Below are positions 13,755 through 13,775 of a stretch of 13,775 bases of DNA, in pieces. The first letter of the stretch is position 1. Every line of letters starts with the position of its first letter. This stretch comes from Prevotella sp. UBA2456 (GTDB lineage: Bacteria; Bacteroidota; Bacteroidia; Bacteroidales; Bacteroidaceae): assembly GCA_002342415.1 (NCBI GenBank), contig DDPY01000040.1:1-13775 (forward strand). The letters are read 5' to 3'. The position numbers and the translations under genes were made by a program. The notes under the pieces were generated by a model. The model saw nothing but the letters and a program-made list of their open reading frames with translations, searched no databases and was not told where the DNA came from.

Positions 13755-13775
13755 TTCAATGCTCAATGTTCAATG
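13755..13775 (-). repeat. 7-bp tandem repeat upstream of the JAMM gene
   Basis: Three units (TTCAATG, CTCAATG, TTCAATG on the + strand) start at 13755, 13762 and 13769 and run to the window edge, so more copies may follow. They end three bases before the preferred ATG, which argues that the TTG at 13766 is not the start. Confidence 0.75.

Overview
The window looks like part of a Bacteroidota chromosome, most likely Prevotella-like. The main evidence is a paired SusC/SusD outer-membrane system with the canonical NEVVVVGYG and YVIDG motifs, a SusD lipoprotein, a promoter of the Bacteroidota TAnnTTTG type, A-rich ribosome-binding regions instead of strong Shine-Dalgarno sites, and short degenerate tandem repeats at gene junctions. 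Genus level is inferred from general character, not from a search.

Left part (93-4913, + strand): a two-gene Type III-like restriction-modification system. A beta-class DNA methyltransferase (Mod) is followed after 30 bp by a helicase-nuclease (Res). The middle of mod, covering the target-recognition region, is strikingly AT-rich compared with the rest of the gene, as expected if the specificity domain was exchanged by recombination.

Right part (13766 down to 4982, all - strand): a JAMM metalloprotease gene at the right edge, then a promoter and leader, then five genes in the order periplasmic binding protein, SusC, SusD, exported UroD/MetE-fold protein with a thiol-methyltransferase-type zinc motif, and a DAACS-family symporter. 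The restriction genes and this operon converge, with 68 bp between their stop codons.

The main discovery candidate is that the right-hand operon appears to be a sulfur-acquisition system under sulfur-amino-acid control. Four independent observations agree. (1) The promoter is followed by a small reading frame (13021-13206) whose first 25 residues include 10 Met and 5 consecutive Cys, like an attenuator leader peptide; it overlaps the start of the first structural gene. (2) The proteins made in bulk outside the cytoplasm are depleted of sulfur: the binding protein has no Cys and no Met apart from its initiator, and the 1023-residue SusC has one Cys and four internal Met. (3) In the mature UroD-like protein the only two cysteines are the predicted zinc ligands of a HxC...C site used by related enzymes to activate thiols. 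(4) The adjacent JAMM protease belongs to a family that includes enzymes releasing cysteine or homocysteine from sulfur-carrier proteins. There are no glycoside hydrolases or polysaccharide-utilisation regulators in the window, so this SusCD pair is probably not for glycans. The actual substrate cannot be read from the sequence.

A second theme is genome texture: short degenerate tandem repeats with periods of 7, 8 or 9 bp sit at almost every gene junction, and one of them encodes the signal peptide of SusD. No tRNA, rRNA, CRISPR array, transposase or phage gene was seen, and no gene-free stretch longer than 300 bases exists.
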